Below, one piece after another: positions 1 through 10,138 of a stretch of DNA of 64,000 bases. The notes beneath the pieces were generated by a model. It did no database searches and was not told the DNA's origin. It was given only the letters and a program-made list of their open reading frames with translations. Within the stretch, counting starts at the first letter, position 1, and the number at the start of each line of letters is the position of its first letter. The stretch is from Uloborus plumipes (taxonomy: Eukaryota > Arthropoda > Arachnida > Araneae > Uloboridae), in NCBI GenBank assembly GCA_038373865.1, contig JAXGGA010002837.1, positions 1 to 64,000 of the forward strand. Reading direction: 5' to 3'. Both the position numbers and the translations under genes were made by a program.

Positions 1-488
1 GCTGGTGAACATGTTTTGTTGGCGGACTGCCAGTCCGAAAAAGGAATCACCCGGCAACTAAGGTCCAAACAAGAAAACATAGAGCAATTTGGCACGACTC
101 AAAAAAAAAAAGAAAGAAAAAAATCCCGCAGGGGCAAGTTTTGTGGATCAGCCCTCTACAACCTATGGTTTTAACAAATATTTCCAATCCTAATACAGTA
201 CAACGAATGCAATATTGCAACGAAATATCCGGAAGTAAACTTTCAATCCCAATGTTAATTGCCATTATATTGTTTGAACTCGTACCAAGAAATTTGAGGT
301 CCCTTATATTCTGCTGTAATGAGATTTCACACTATTATTGTTCGTATCCATAAAAGACTTATGACCAGCCCTCACTTCTAAATGCACATTCTGGCTATTC
401 TAGTGCCCGTCGTAAGGTTGAAAACCGTCTAAATCTTCTAAGAACTTCGAAAGATGCTCGAGTTGAAACGTATTAAATTTGTGGAGAA
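1..488. other. Gene-free AT-rich stretch
   Basis: Reading frames here are short and without recognisable domains. I see homopolymer A runs near 100-125 and no repeat shared with the rest of the window. No gene or RNA is called. Confidence 0.5.
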
Positions 489-945
489 ATAAAAATATTT
501 TTGAAAAAAAAATTGAACCGACTTCGGAACTTCACTCAGCAAATGCTCTAAAAAGTAAAAAATAACTTTATTCTTTGAACACCATCGATACTACATTTAA
601 ACATAAGTTTTGAAGTCGGCGCAAAAAAGCTAAAGAGACTCATTCGAAACTATAAATATAAATTTAAATGAATCCAGGTTCTTTATTCGTATTCGCATTC
701 ATTGAAAAATACATATTTATGCAATGGTACAAATATTCAGCTCTCAATTTTCAATGATTTCTCTGAAAATGTTGGCAAAATATAGTAAACATCATTTTAC
801 CTATAGTTTTTGCGCCGACTTCAAAACTTATGTTTAAATGTAGTATCGATGGTGTTCAAAGAATAAAGTTATTTTTTACTTTTTAGAGCATTTGCTGAGT
901 GAAGTTCCGAAGTCGGTTCAATTTTTTTTTCAAAAATATTTTTAT
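489..945. mobile_element. Palindromic MITE with about 139-bp terminal inverted repeats
   Basis: The first 139 bases (489-627) reappear almost perfectly as the reverse complement at 807-945, separated by a unique spacer of about 180 bp (628-806). The inner ends of the arms read TTTTGAAGTCGGCGCAAAAA and its complement; the outer ends are A/T-rich. No coding capacity is present. Long inverted repeats with a small non-coding core are typical of non-autonomous DNA transposons. The superfamily cannot be assigned because no clean target-site duplication is visible. Confidence 0.8.
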
Positions 946-1313
946 TTTATTCTTTTTAGTGTAAATGTACATATGAAATAAGGTAATGTTTCCATTGCAA
1001 AACTTCACCTAATTTTCTTAAGTAAATGCTTCATAAAATAAACTATGTAAGGAAAAAAAGGAAAGAAAGTATCAACGCGTCTAAAATTTGAAACGATTGA
1101 CACTAAAAAATAATCCTCGTTATTCTCCGGTATTTATTTGTGTACTAGTTTAATTAAAGGCTATATTAACGGCTTTTCAATTAATTTATATTTCAAAACA
1201 ACACTAGATTCTCGCAGTTCATAAAATTTCACGACGTATTACATACGTGGCCCGCTAATGAGTGTCATGTTTGCTTCAGTTAGGCCTTCATTCAAAATTT
1301 TCATGATAATTAT

Positions 1314-2460
1314 AACAAGAAGTTCTGTCAAGAACTAAACGAGCCTACTTTCCCGTACATCGACATCGGCATTCTAGCATCTGATCATTATTCTCTTGAT
1401 TATCTAAGACTAAAAATTATGTCAAACATACCTTTTTAGCACTTGAAGCTGATTTCTAAAAGCAAAATATACCCCTCTCATCAGATGAAATAGACACATA
1501 AAAAGTAAATAAATGAATAAACAAAGTTTTGTCGCACCTTTTAAAGAATGTAATGTTACAGTTCTTCCGTAGAAAAATTCCTCAATTGTTTTCAAAAAAA
1601 AATTAAAAGTACAAAGTACATCAAAACACATTTTATCAAAGAAAGAAAAAAAAAAGAAAAAAAAAACTCGTCCGTTGATAAAATGTCTCGAATTTCACTT
1701 TTAATCCGTTGCCAGTTGTTAAATATAAATAAAGAATAAAATGCCCTCGTGAATGAAACATTTTTGTTACAAAAAAAAATCGTCTGCCAAAAATAATAAT
1801 AATAATAATAATAAATTCAATAAAACAAATGAATAAATAAACAAAAAATCGTCTGCACAGTCAGTCATTTTTTTTTCGGACTGTTTACTCAAAAGTTATT
1901 AGGGGTGACAGCTTGCTTGAGCGGTTCAATGTTGAACGAAAAATTGTTCAAATCGGAAATGTAAATACGGGAATGAAGTATCCTTGAAAAGTTCTTTCCA
2001 ACAAAAAAAGTTTGTTCAAATCGGACTGTTCATTAAAAAGTTAGTATCGCGGGACCGGTTGTTTGAACGGCTCAAAGTTGAACCAAAAATTGTTCAAATC
2101 AAAAAATCAAATATGGGAATGAGCTGTACTCGCCGAGATCTTTCCAACAAAAAAAAGTTTGTCCAAATCGGACTGTTCATTCAAAAGTTATTAGGGGGGG
2201 ACAGACAGACCGACCGACCGACCGACCGACCGACCGACACACAAATTCCCCATCTCAATACCCTACTTTCAAATTTTTAATTTTTCGATATTCATTTTAC
2301 CTTTTTATTTTTTTCACTTGGCGATATTTTTTTTTGACTTGGCGATATTTTTTAACTTGGCGATATTTTTTGGACTTGGCGATATTTTTTAGATGCATTA
2401 AGCTACTTTTAATACTTTTTTCGTCTTTCTTTTATTTTTAACGGGAAAGTAGGCTAAAAA
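1314..2460 (+). mobile_element. R147 element, copy 1
   Basis: This is one of five copies of a family that begins AACAAGAAGTTCTGTCAAG and ends with GGGAAAGTAGGCTAAAAA. The motif AGCCTACTTTCCCGT lies near the left end and its exact complement near the right end, giving 15-bp subterminal inverted repeats. A terminal hairpin (AGTTCT-GTCA-AGAACT) sits at the left edge. The interior has an A-rich/AAT tract, three tandem units with a 146-bp period (AAAAGTTA landmarks near 1890, 2036, 2182), a GACA/GACC tract (2202-2241) and short TTGGCGATATTTTTT repeats (2330-2395). It is inserted without an obvious target duplication. Confidence 0.8.
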
Positions 2461-2500
2461 CTGTTTCATATCAATCACGTTCTGTAACAATGGCTTTCAT

Positions 2501-2804
2501 TGTAAGAATGAAGGCTTTCACGGCCGGAGTAAATACTAGTTAAGGATTCCGGGCTGTTGTGCCGTGGTCTAAATGGCTTTAATCCATACGTTTCGATCGC
2601 AACTGCGGCGGTCATCTTCAGTGGGTGTCGTTGATTAATTTGGCGACTGATGCGAAATTTCGAACTGCTGCTCGAAGCAGCAGTTCGAAATTTCGCATCA
2701 GTCGCCAAATTAACCCACTGAAGATGACCGCCGCAGTTGCGATCGAAACGTATGGATTAAAGCCATTTAGACCACGGCACAACAGCCCGGAATCCTTAAC
2801 TAGT
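2501..2804. mobile_element. Palindromic retroposon-like insert with 12-bp target duplication
   Basis: The insert is flanked by the direct repeat AATGGCTTTCAT (2489-2500 and 2805-2816). The related empty site near 30530-30550, read on the minus strand, has one copy, AATGGATTTCAT, so a target-site duplication is shown rather than assumed. The core (2534-2805) is a nearly perfect palindrome with arms of about 138 and 129 bp and a 5-nt loop (2672-2676). The left arm has about 8 extra bases near 2624-2635. The duplication length and the ribozyme-like cores suggest a Penelope-like-element LTR pair, but no reverse transcriptase is present. Confidence 0.65.
2710..2760 (+). ncRNA. Degenerate hammerhead-ribozyme-like motif
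   Basis: The expected type I order can be read directly. Stem I 5' strand is 2710-2717 and its partner 2753-2760, with seven of eight pairs. The core CTGAAGA is at 2718-2724. Stem II is 2726-2731 with 2739-2744, five of six pairs, and a 7-nt loop. GAAA is at 2745-2748, then a self-complementary ACGT, and the cleavage triplet GTA ends at 2752. Deviations are one extra T (2725) before stem II and two C-A mismatches. The opposite arm of the palindrome carries the same core on the minus strand (2615-2621), with stem I disrupted. Activity is unproven. Confidence 0.4.
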
Positions 2805-3030
2805 AATGGCTTTCATATTTAATCATTTGGGACAAATCGCTTTAAATTTGAGCAAAAATTTGGAGATTTTCCTCACTTTCTTCAGAATTCCTTTATCAAA
2901 CCTTATGTAAATTAAGACTAATAAAACCTGAAATATTGCGAATCAATCAGTACCTGGTACGACTTTCATTTCGTTGGAGTTCAGGAGAAAAAAGCAGGAC
3001 ATAGAAAGATACTCGGTTTAAAATTTTCAA

Positions 3031-3335
3031 AAAGACCACAGAAAGGAATTTCATTATGCAATCCAGAGAAGCCTGGCGATCAAAATGGTCATTATTACGA
3101 TTACTGTGATCCCAATTTCTTTTTCGAAAAATTTCTGCAGGTTCCCGTTATCGAACCCGGATCACGAGAGGATGGGACCAATCGGAAAAAAAGACCTTTT
3201 TAACAAAAAAAGAATTTTTGAAATCGGTCCAGGCGTCTTCGAGTAATCTTGGAACATACCGAAAAAAAAAAATTTCTCCGACGAATTGTATAACCTCCTC
3301 CTTTGTTGAAGTCGGTTAAAAATTAAGATAAGGAA
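3031..3335. repeat. Unassigned transposon-end-like fragment
   Basis: The stretch has no frame of note and ends with GAAGTCGGTTAAAAA, a motif that I recognise as a recurrent end of arthropod interspersed repeats. The complementary AACCGACTTC also occurs at the ends of the 489-945 element. I cannot define the left boundary. Confidence 0.3.
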
Positions 3336-3395
3336 TCAAAATAAATAATGCAAAAATATAGTTTTAAAAAACTAAAAAATACGCTTTTGGCGTTA

Positions 3396-3539
3396 GGGCC
3401 CTGCTCCACATCAGCGGAAAACGTGACCGAAACCGAAGGTAGAAACCGAAAATCTGGGTACTTTCCCTAGGAACACCATTTAATCCATTTTACGTTTCTG
3501 CTTTACGCTCTCGTTTTCCGCTGATGTGGAGCAGGGCCC
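3396..3539. mobile_element. PIF/Harbinger-like MITE, TTA target duplication
   Basis: A 28-bp terminal inverted repeat begins GGGCCCTGCTCCACATCAGC at 3396 and its exact complement ends at 3539. The flanks are TTA (3393-3395) and TTA (3540-3542). Three-base TWA duplications with GGGCC termini are characteristic of the PIF/Harbinger superfamily. At 144 bp it is non-coding and non-autonomous. Confidence 0.85.
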
Positions 3540-3654
3540 TTAATCAAACTAAAAATAATACTATCAATACTAAAGGTTAAACTATATTTTCATAATACTC
3601 TGATGTCCCCTGATTTTCAAAACTATTGAATATCCGGTAAGTTTACATGCACTT

Positions 3655-3760
3655 AAAATACATCAACATGTAATATATTTTAGCCTTTAGTATTAATAAC
3701 AGTACTAAATATATTACTTTAATGTTTGCAAAGAACGTGAATTTATCTTTTCTTCAGAGT
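3655..3760. repeat. Dispersed repeat, empty-site relative of 9170-10000
   Basis: The segment around TAGCCTTTAGTATTAATAA (3682-3700), followed by a stretch ending GAACGTGAATTT, reappears at 9201-9219 and 9933-9990. There the two halves are separated by a 713-bp insertion. A third diverged copy of the right half lies at 9083-9150. This copy acts as an internal empty-site reference. Confidence 0.65.
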
Positions 3761-3904
3761 TACATAAACTGTTAAAGCTGCAGGTTGCATGTGGCACCTT
3801 TAAGTGTGCCCTGGCACCCTTGAAGCTGATATTAGGCTCCCATTGGGTGCTATAAGATACATTTAGTATCAATAGTATTCTGTATCTCTATCTCTTCTCT
3901 ACTA

Positions 3905-5332
3905 CACTGGCGGAAAAAAAAATCCCAACACCAAGAAAAAATTTCTGTAGAGCAATGAAATTTGGGTAATGCAATTGTCTAGTTAACATGTTTAATTGAT
4001 TAAATGTACAAGATCACTGGCTAATTTAAGCTCGAGAAAATGCTGTGCAAATGTGAAATTATGTTAATTTAGTGGAGGGTGTAACCTCCAGAATTTTTAA
4101 GGCAAGCCTGCAAGCGTGCATGCATTATGTCATACAGGTGCCGAATGTCACTTTGTGGTATGAAGTTCCATGCTTGTTGCACTTGTTGTGTCAATACTAG
4201 GACCGTCATTGCTGACTGTGGATGATGCTCGAGGTGCCGTCACATGATATCCCATACGTTATCAATTGGAGACATACCTGGTGATTTTTCACGTCATGGT
4301 AACATGTCAGCACTCTGTAGAGTACATTGCGTTACAGCAGCGATGTGAGGGCGAGCGTTATCCTGCTAGAAAACGCCCCCTTGAATGCTACTCATGAAGG
4401 GCTGTACTACTGGTTAAATTACCAGACTGACGACAAATTTTCAGTCAGTGAGTTTTGGATAACCACAAGAATGCCCCTGCTGTCGTAGGAAATTGCTCCA
4501 GAGACCATAACTCCAGGTGTGGGTCTCGTGTGTCTAGGCCGTAGACCGCTTGGATGCAGGTGGTCCCCTGGCCTACTTCTGACCAATATACAGCCATCAC
4601 TGGCACTAAGGCAGAATCTGTTTTCATCAAAAATTACAACAGATCTCCACTCCGACCTCCAGTGAGCTCTGTCGTGGCACCACTGCCGTCGGAAAATTCA
4701 ATGGTTTGCAGTCAATGGAATACCGGCTGCAGGCTGCCTGGCTCGGAGCTGTCCTTGAAGTAAACAGTTTCTTACCGTTCCTTGGGTCACGACAGTACCA
4801 ACTGCAGCTCGAATGTCAGCCGCAGATGCAGTACGATGCGCCACAGCCGTACGCAAGATTCGGCGATCTTCCTTCTCAGTCGTGCCACGTGGCAGCTCGG
4901 AACTCGATCTTCTTGAGGTAATACCATCCCTTGCCCATGGCTTCCAATAATCATGCATGGTGGAAACATTCCCACCCAAGTCTTTCTGCAATATCACGAA
5001 ATGAAAATCCACCTTCTCGTAGCCAAATTGTACGACCTCGTTTAAACTCGGAGAGCTGTTGATAATGGCTTCTTCGTCTTCTTAAAGGCATTCCTAGCTA
5101 ACATAAACGCAATTCGCCAAATTTCACGGAAAAATAATACACACGAGCTTCACAACACGCTTTTAAAACATGCCTTATTTGCATGTTCTAAGTGACGCCA
5201 GCTGCGCCACACTTATGCGCGGAACGCGAAATTTCAATCGATGTCATCTTTCAGTTGTATAAACACGCCTACCAAATTTTGTTTATCTAACACAAGTCTT
5301 TCTTGGTGTTGGGATTTTTTTTTCCGCCAGTG
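3905..5332 (-). mobile_element. Tc1-like transposon, full length but decayed
   Basis: Perfect 34-bp terminal inverted repeats begin CACTGGCGG and run 3905-3938 and 5299-5332. They are flanked by TA dinucleotides at 3903-3904 and 5333-5334. Total length is 1,428 bp, within the 1.3-1.8 kb usual for Tc1. The transposase is read on the minus strand and is broken, so the element can no longer move by itself. It sits in the left part of a Helitron-like element. Confidence 0.93.
4085..5092 (-). pseudogene. Broken Tc1-family transposase
   Basis: Reading the minus strand from about 5092, fragments in different frames match a Tc1 transposase. First come MPLRRRR and an N-terminal helix-turn-helix segment with GNVSTMHDYW (around 4960). 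Next is a second DNA-binding segment with TTEKEDRRILRTAVAHRTAS (around 4850) ending IPLTANH (4700). Then a catalytic-core remnant around 4630-4450 contains DTRDPHLELW, and shifted downstream pieces near 4200-4350 include the region of the ARPH-type motif. Stops and frameshifts separate the pieces. A normal protein would be about 340 residues. It is inactive. Confidence 0.85.
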
Positions 5333-6132
5333 TAATAATAAAGCTGAAGGTGAGTCTGTCTGTCTTTCTTTCTGTCTGTCTGTTACGCTTGTAGCGCCAG
5401 AACCGTTCAGTCGATTTTTATGAAATTTGACACAAAATTAGTTTGTAGCATGAGGACGAAGCGTTTTTTCGAAAACTCTATTTCGTTCTTTTTCTATTCT
5501 AATTCCTAGCGAAAATTCGATAAAATAGGGAAGAAATATTTCATACAGATTTTCAAGTCTTATGTCATTCGAAAGCTTGAAATTTTCTGCTAAAAATGAT
5601 GTCAGTTTGAAGTTTCTTCGAGCATTAGAAGAGCTGTAATAGGGCCATTCCAGCCTTACGTGTGTGACTTTTTGACGCCATTTCTTTGCAAATAACAATA
5701 AAAACCAGGACGATATTTTTTAGATATTTCTTAGTGGTTGCTATTTGAGTAACAGAAGATATGCAAATGTTGTAATGCGGCGTTATTTTTTTCATAGGAC
5801 ACTTTTGAATTTTTTTATAAAATTTTAAATACAGAGTTACGTGTGTGACTCGGAAAATCTGAAAATAAGCTGTACCTGATATTATTGTGTAATTTCCTGT
5901 GAAGTTTTAAAAGATAAATGAACGGTGATTTTTGTGCATGTGTCTAAGTATACTAAGTAAGTATTCCACATATTCTTTTTTTTCTAAACTTCGTAGAGTA
6001 GCAATAAAAAATTTTTAATATTCCTTACGTGTGTGACACTAGAGCCTTACGTGTGTGACCGCGTGCAGCATGTCTTCATTTTAAAGTCAATTCAACTTCC
6101 ACAACTGATAATTATAGCTATCAGCATTATAT

Positions 6133-6692
6133 ATGTGTCTGTCTGTCTCTACCCCCTCCCCCCCCTCCCCCCGCCCCCCTCTTCTAATATTTTTTGAGTG
6201 AGCAGTCCGATTTGAACAAACTTTTTTTTGTTCGAAAGATCTCGGCGAGGAGACCTCATTCTCATATTTGACTTTCAGATTTGAACAATTTTTCGTTCAA
6301 CTTTGAACCGTTCAAACAACCTGTCCCCCGTTAACAACTTTTGAGTAAACAATCCGATTTGAACATTTTTTTTCTTTTGTTCTAATAATCTCGGCGAGGA
6401 TAAATAATTCTCACATTTAATATTTTGGTTTGAGCCCTTTTTTGTTCAACTTTGAACCGCTCAAACAACTGGTCCCCCGCTAATTACTTTTGAGTTAAAC
6501 AGTCTGATTTGAACAAACTTTTTTTGTTAGAAAGATCTCGGCGAGGACAATTAATTCTCATGTTTGACTTTTCGAATTGCCCCCCACCCCCCACGTACCC
6601 ATTATCTTTCGGATGAATATTTTACCAAATTTGAAATTTGAAATTGGCAAACGGGAAAGTAGGCTCGTTCAGTTCCGGACGGAACCACTTGT
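6133..6692 (-). mobile_element. R147 element, copy 2 (truncated, inverted)
   Basis: This partial copy lies opposite to copy 1. From the left it has a TGTC/C-rich tract, then three units of about 147 bp (AACTTTTGAGT-type landmarks near 6193, 6341, 6487) and the end segment CGGGAAAGTAGGCTCGTTC. It closes with the hairpin GTTCCGGACGGAAC and CTTGTT. The TTGGCGATATT block is absent. Confidence 0.75.
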
Positions 6693-6956
6693 TTAATATT
6701 TGATTTTTTGCCCTAAACGAAAGATCTGATTTTGTTGGACATTGCCGCTAGTAAATAATTAAATTGCAAAGATGTGTTCACAAAATAAAGAATGAAGACG
6801 AAATTAATTCTCATTTGTATACGAATTATATATAGGTTATTTTATAATTTATTTATATAACATGTTACATGTAATCAGAGGAGATTAACAAAAAAAAAAT
6901 TAAATTAAAAAAATCGGTTCCTGGGAAAGTTTCTCAAACAAAGACCTGACTCTTAA

Positions 6957-7455
6957 CCCTTCACTGCACGATTTTTATATTTTCATGAAAAAAGTCATAT
7001 GTTACCTTTTAATAACTCTGAGTTCAGGAAAAATGAAGAAAAAAATTTATCTTCAAAAGGTGCACCAAAAATGATGTTTTAATTGTTTGTTCTACATATG
7101 GCACAAAGCACATAGCATATGCTTTGTATACCGATAAGTGTAATAATCTACAATGTGTTTTGTGCCATAAGTGGTACAAACAAATTTGCCACTATGTGTA
7201 TTAAAACATTTTTAGAACAAAGGAAATAATGACTAAACACACTTCTAACGGAAATGCAGACACTCTTTTTTTCAAAAGAAAGAACTGTAATACCTAGACT
7301 AGTGCAACTAACTAGTACATAAACATCACACTAAACTGTTATAGCAATGTTCCAGAAGGGGCGTAAAACTCAGTTTAACTGCATTTAAAAAGTCATTGGA
7401 ATATATGAGGGTTTATTTGGTTTGTGCCAGATCTGGCACACCGTGCAGTGAAGGG
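6957..7455. mobile_element. piggyBac-like MITE, TTAA duplication
   Basis: The ends are CCCTTCACTGCACG and its exact complement. They are flanked by TTAA at 6953-6956 and 7456-7459. A TTAA target with CCC at the termini is characteristic of piggyBac. At 499 bp it is non-coding. Internal sub-repeats around GGCACAAA/TTTGTGCC motifs (about 7098 and 7160) form a further imperfect inverted pair. Confidence 0.8.
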
Positions 7456-8232
7456 TTAAGGTAAACCATTCAAAAGTCTTACGTGTGTGACAGCTTTTAA
7501 AGAGCCTCGTTAAAACGTTTCTGCCGAATGGATGAAGATGTACGTCAGGTTACAGGTGTTATGTATCAAGTTAATTTATGATATGAGATAGTTTTCTTTT
7601 AGTCCCCTAATTAGACCTTGGGGGGAAACTTTTCTATCTTTTGCCTTACGTGTGTGACCAAAAAAAAGTAACCTGCATATTTTGAGGGGTTAAAAACTTA
7701 TGAAACACTTTATTACAAAAAATATGAGATGTAATCATACTAAAGGATCTACGTTCATGATATTTGATAGTTTTTCCAAAAAAAAATTGATTATTAGATG
7801 AAAAAAATTCTCTGACATTTTTTCACTAATAATGCATTTTTTTTTAAATTTGTCTCAATGTTATTAAACAAGGCTAAAATATGAGAAAAGAAATATTAGA
7901 TCTTAAAATTGATGCTGGAATCGAAAAGAGTAGATATTTTTTTGTCAAAAAGTAAGGTTTGTTTTTGTATTATGGGGGAAAAAAATTTTGGTGTGTTAGG
8001 ACCACTTTTCGTGGAATTGCCCAATAATTGTTTTTAGAATCCCGGAAATTCAAGGCTTAACTTCAGCAAAGCAAGCCAAACGATTCTAAAATGGTTGAGC
8101 TCGAGAATAAAATTTGTTTGAAAATAAAGAGGAAATGAATTATTTTATCAACGGAAATCAACTTTTCACGTTGTTACCATGGTTACGTTTTCATACCTTT
8201 TTTGTTTCGTTTTTTTTTCAGCGTTCCCAGAC

Positions 8233-8485
8233 GTAGTATTTTTCATACTACGGTAGTATTTTTCGGCACGAATAAGGAGCGTAGTATTTTTGTAGTATCT
8301 TTCTGGAAACCCTGTTTCCAATATATTTTACTGACTTAATTAAGAGATTTGGCGGATTTTTTATTATTATTATTTTTTTTTTTTCATTTTGATAGATTTC
8401 GCATTTTAGCAATATTGATTTTGGCAACGTTTGGAAACACTAGTGTTTTATAGTATATTTTTTTAGAGGAGGCGTAGTATTTTTC
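8233..8485. repeat. GTAGTATTTTT repeat cluster
   Basis: GTAGTATT-type motifs occur at 8233, 8253, 8281, 8292 and 8474. Similar words, GGAAACCCTG (about 8305) and GGCAACCCTG (about 8501), follow the two sub-clusters. It is probably a short interspersed element fragment, unassigned. Confidence 0.45.
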
Positions 8486-9219
8486 TGTTTCAATTCTCTG
8501 GCAACCCTGTCTCTTTCCCTTAATAATTTTCAAAATTTATTTGTTTTCGTAACAATCCAAACTCCTAGCCAAATTAAAGTGAGTTATTTAACGGTGAAAA
8601 TGTACTTTGGGACCCTGTTTGGCGCATTTTCAAAAAGTCACCAACTGGCTCGTTTTTGCGTCTTGTCTCGCGGAGTTGAAAGCTCTGAGAGAAACTAAGC
8701 AAAATAGTCAGGGTTGCTACGCTTAGGCACCTATCGCCCATTTAGCGAGAAAGGAGTACCCAAAGCACAGATTAACCAAATATCGTATTAATTGCGATAT
8801 TACAACGTTCTTTTTCAGTGTTTCATTTCGGAAAATGTATTGTTTTGTTTTTAAAGCTAGGAAAGAAAACTTTCTTCTTCTTTTAAACTTTGGTAAGATT
8901 TCTGTTGGTTTCTGTAAGCAACAAATTGTTCTTATTTTCTCTTTTGGCTTATTTTTATATCGTACTTTTAAGGAACTATAGTTAAATTGCAACTGAAATA
9001 GAGTATTATTTGCTATACAAATTATTTAACAAATGAACATTTAATTTTATACCACGGGCAAAGCCATGCCGGTACCGCTAGTATTAAATATTTAAATATA
9101 TTACTTTTATATTTTCAAAAAGAACGTGAATTTTATCTTTTATTCAAAGTGACATTCAAACAACTGAAATACTTATAATACATCAACATGCAATATAGTT
9201 TAGCCTTTAGTATTTATAA

Positions 9220-9864
9220 TCTCCATATATTATTTCTCTAAGCCGAATCCTATACCCGGTTGAAACTCGCTCATTTCTTTATCGAATTGCATGAAAATTT
9301 ATGATTTTGAAGCTTATCCCGCGGGCTATTGACGAAAATTAGACCCACCCTCTAAAAAGTGTCGCTTCGTTTTTTATTCGAACTTCAATTTTTGGGCACA
9401 AAATTGACTCTATCTAGCGAAATAATTGTCGTATCGTCTCCATTTTGATTTCATTCGAAAGATTAAAAAAAATGCGTTCTTTAGAACGTTTCTCCGCTAG
9501 CGCCGCGTAACGAGAATCTCGAAAATCCACGTTTAAGCGACTTATAAGCGATTGGAGTTTGAAAAAGTTAAATTTTTTGCTTAACTGTTAAAATCGTTAC
9601 CATTGTTGTTCAAATCAATTTTAAATGCGATATTTCAAGCCAAGGCTTAGCTCGGTAAACCTTAATTGTAACTTTTATTGTTTCAAAATACTATGGTAGT
9701 TTTGCGATAACGTTAGTATTTAGTTTAGTAGTAGCCTTGGGTATTTGATTTTTATATCTTGGGTATTTGATTTGATTAGCAGGGGAGCGAAACTAAGACA
9801 CCAAATCTAACACATCCAATCGAGGACTGAAATCTTTGAACCTGAATAACTCAATTTTAAGTTT

Positions 9865-9909
<45 letters not shown>

Positions 9910-9932
9910 GGAATTCCGCACGGGTCACCTAG
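9220..9932 (+). mobile_element. Helitron-like insertion with internal empty-site support
   Basis: The insert starts TC after an A and ends CTAG before a T, exactly the Helitron target rule. Near the 3' end is a small hairpin (GCGGAATTCCGC). The flanks (TAGTATTTATAA before, TAGTATTAAATACATTAC after) are continuous in the related sequence at 3682-3720, so the insert boundaries are supported by comparison. A poly-T tract of about 40 bases (about 9868-9907) precedes the 3' end. There is no coding sequence. Length is 713 bp and no duplication is seen, as expected for Helitrons. Confidence 0.65.
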
Positions 9933-10138
9933 TAGTATTAAATACATTACTTTATATTTGTTAAGAACGTGAATTTTATCTTTTATTCCGAGTTACATAC
10001 ATACGAACGAACAAACCCATATGTGAAACTAATCAAAGTGTATTAAAAAAATCTAAATCATAAACAGTTTTTTAACTGAATTTTATTTATCAGTGGGAGA
10101 CTTAATAAACACTCGTATTCTAAGTCAAACCACCGAAA

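Larger units (their letters stand above)
1204..3030 (-). mobile_element. Small Helitron-like element split by two nested insertions
   Basis: Read on the minus strand, the ends of this region are collinear with the uninterrupted element at 30283-30668. The 5' part lies at about 2805-3030, a middle piece at 2461-2500 and the 3' part at 1204-1313, ending in CTAG followed by T as Helitrons do. The original element was about 365 bp. It was opened first by an R147 element (1314-2460) and separately by a palindromic insert (2501-2804). The 5' terminus is diverged and its position is approximate. It is non-coding, so non-autonomous. Confidence 0.7.
5656..7658 (+). repeat. Six exact copies of TTACGTGTGTGAC
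   Basis: Copies start at 5656, 5837, 6025, 6047, 7479 and 7646, all in the same orientation. I found no other exact copy in the window. Chance occurrence of one 13-mer six times in 2 kb is negligible. The copies cluster toward both ends of the host element once the nested insertions are removed, as transposase-binding subterminal repeats would, although subterminal sites are usually inverted between ends. Confidence 0.8.
5642..8022. mobile_element. DNA transposon-like element, 4-bp AATA duplication, hosting two nested elements
   Basis: The ends are inverted: GGGCCATTCCA at 5642 and TGGAATTGCCC ending at 8022, with 10 of 11 matching. Both are flanked by AATA (5638-5641 and 8023-8026). Six copies of TTACGTGTGTGAC occur inside, all outside the two nested insertions (R147 copy 2 at about 6133-6692 and a TTAA-flanked MITE at 6957-7455). 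The unnested element is about 1.3 kb and has no frame of note. The superfamily is not assigned. A second element with GGGC ends and a 4-bp duplication lies at 19646-20570. Confidence 0.55.
3891..9081 (+). mobile_element. Probable Helitron-like element with several nested insertions
   Basis: The left part reads like the Helitron 5' region common in arthropods: CTACTA, interrupted by a Tc1 element at the TA, then AATAAAGCTGAAGGTGAG and TCTG/TTTC-rich sequence. The right part ends with a short GC-rich hairpin (ACGGGCAAAGCCATGCCGG), then CTAG at 9078-9081 and a T. Between them lie the Tc1 element (3905-5332), a GGGC-ended element (5642-8022) and GTAGTATTTTT repeats (8233-8485). No Rep/helicase coding sequence is visible. 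The start is uncertain by about 10 bases, and the connection of the two ends is inferred. Confidence 0.4.

Noticed and set aside
2625..2822. Two similar frames (2475-2708 minus and 2625-2822 plus) sharing KFRTAA and VAIETYGLKPF
   Set aside because: They are the two arms of one palindrome read on opposite strands, not a gene pair.
6120..6190. TGTCTG/C-rich tract as a promoter or telomere-like sequence
   Set aside because: It coincides with the degenerate (GTCY)n tract of R147 copy 2; no telomeric unit is present.
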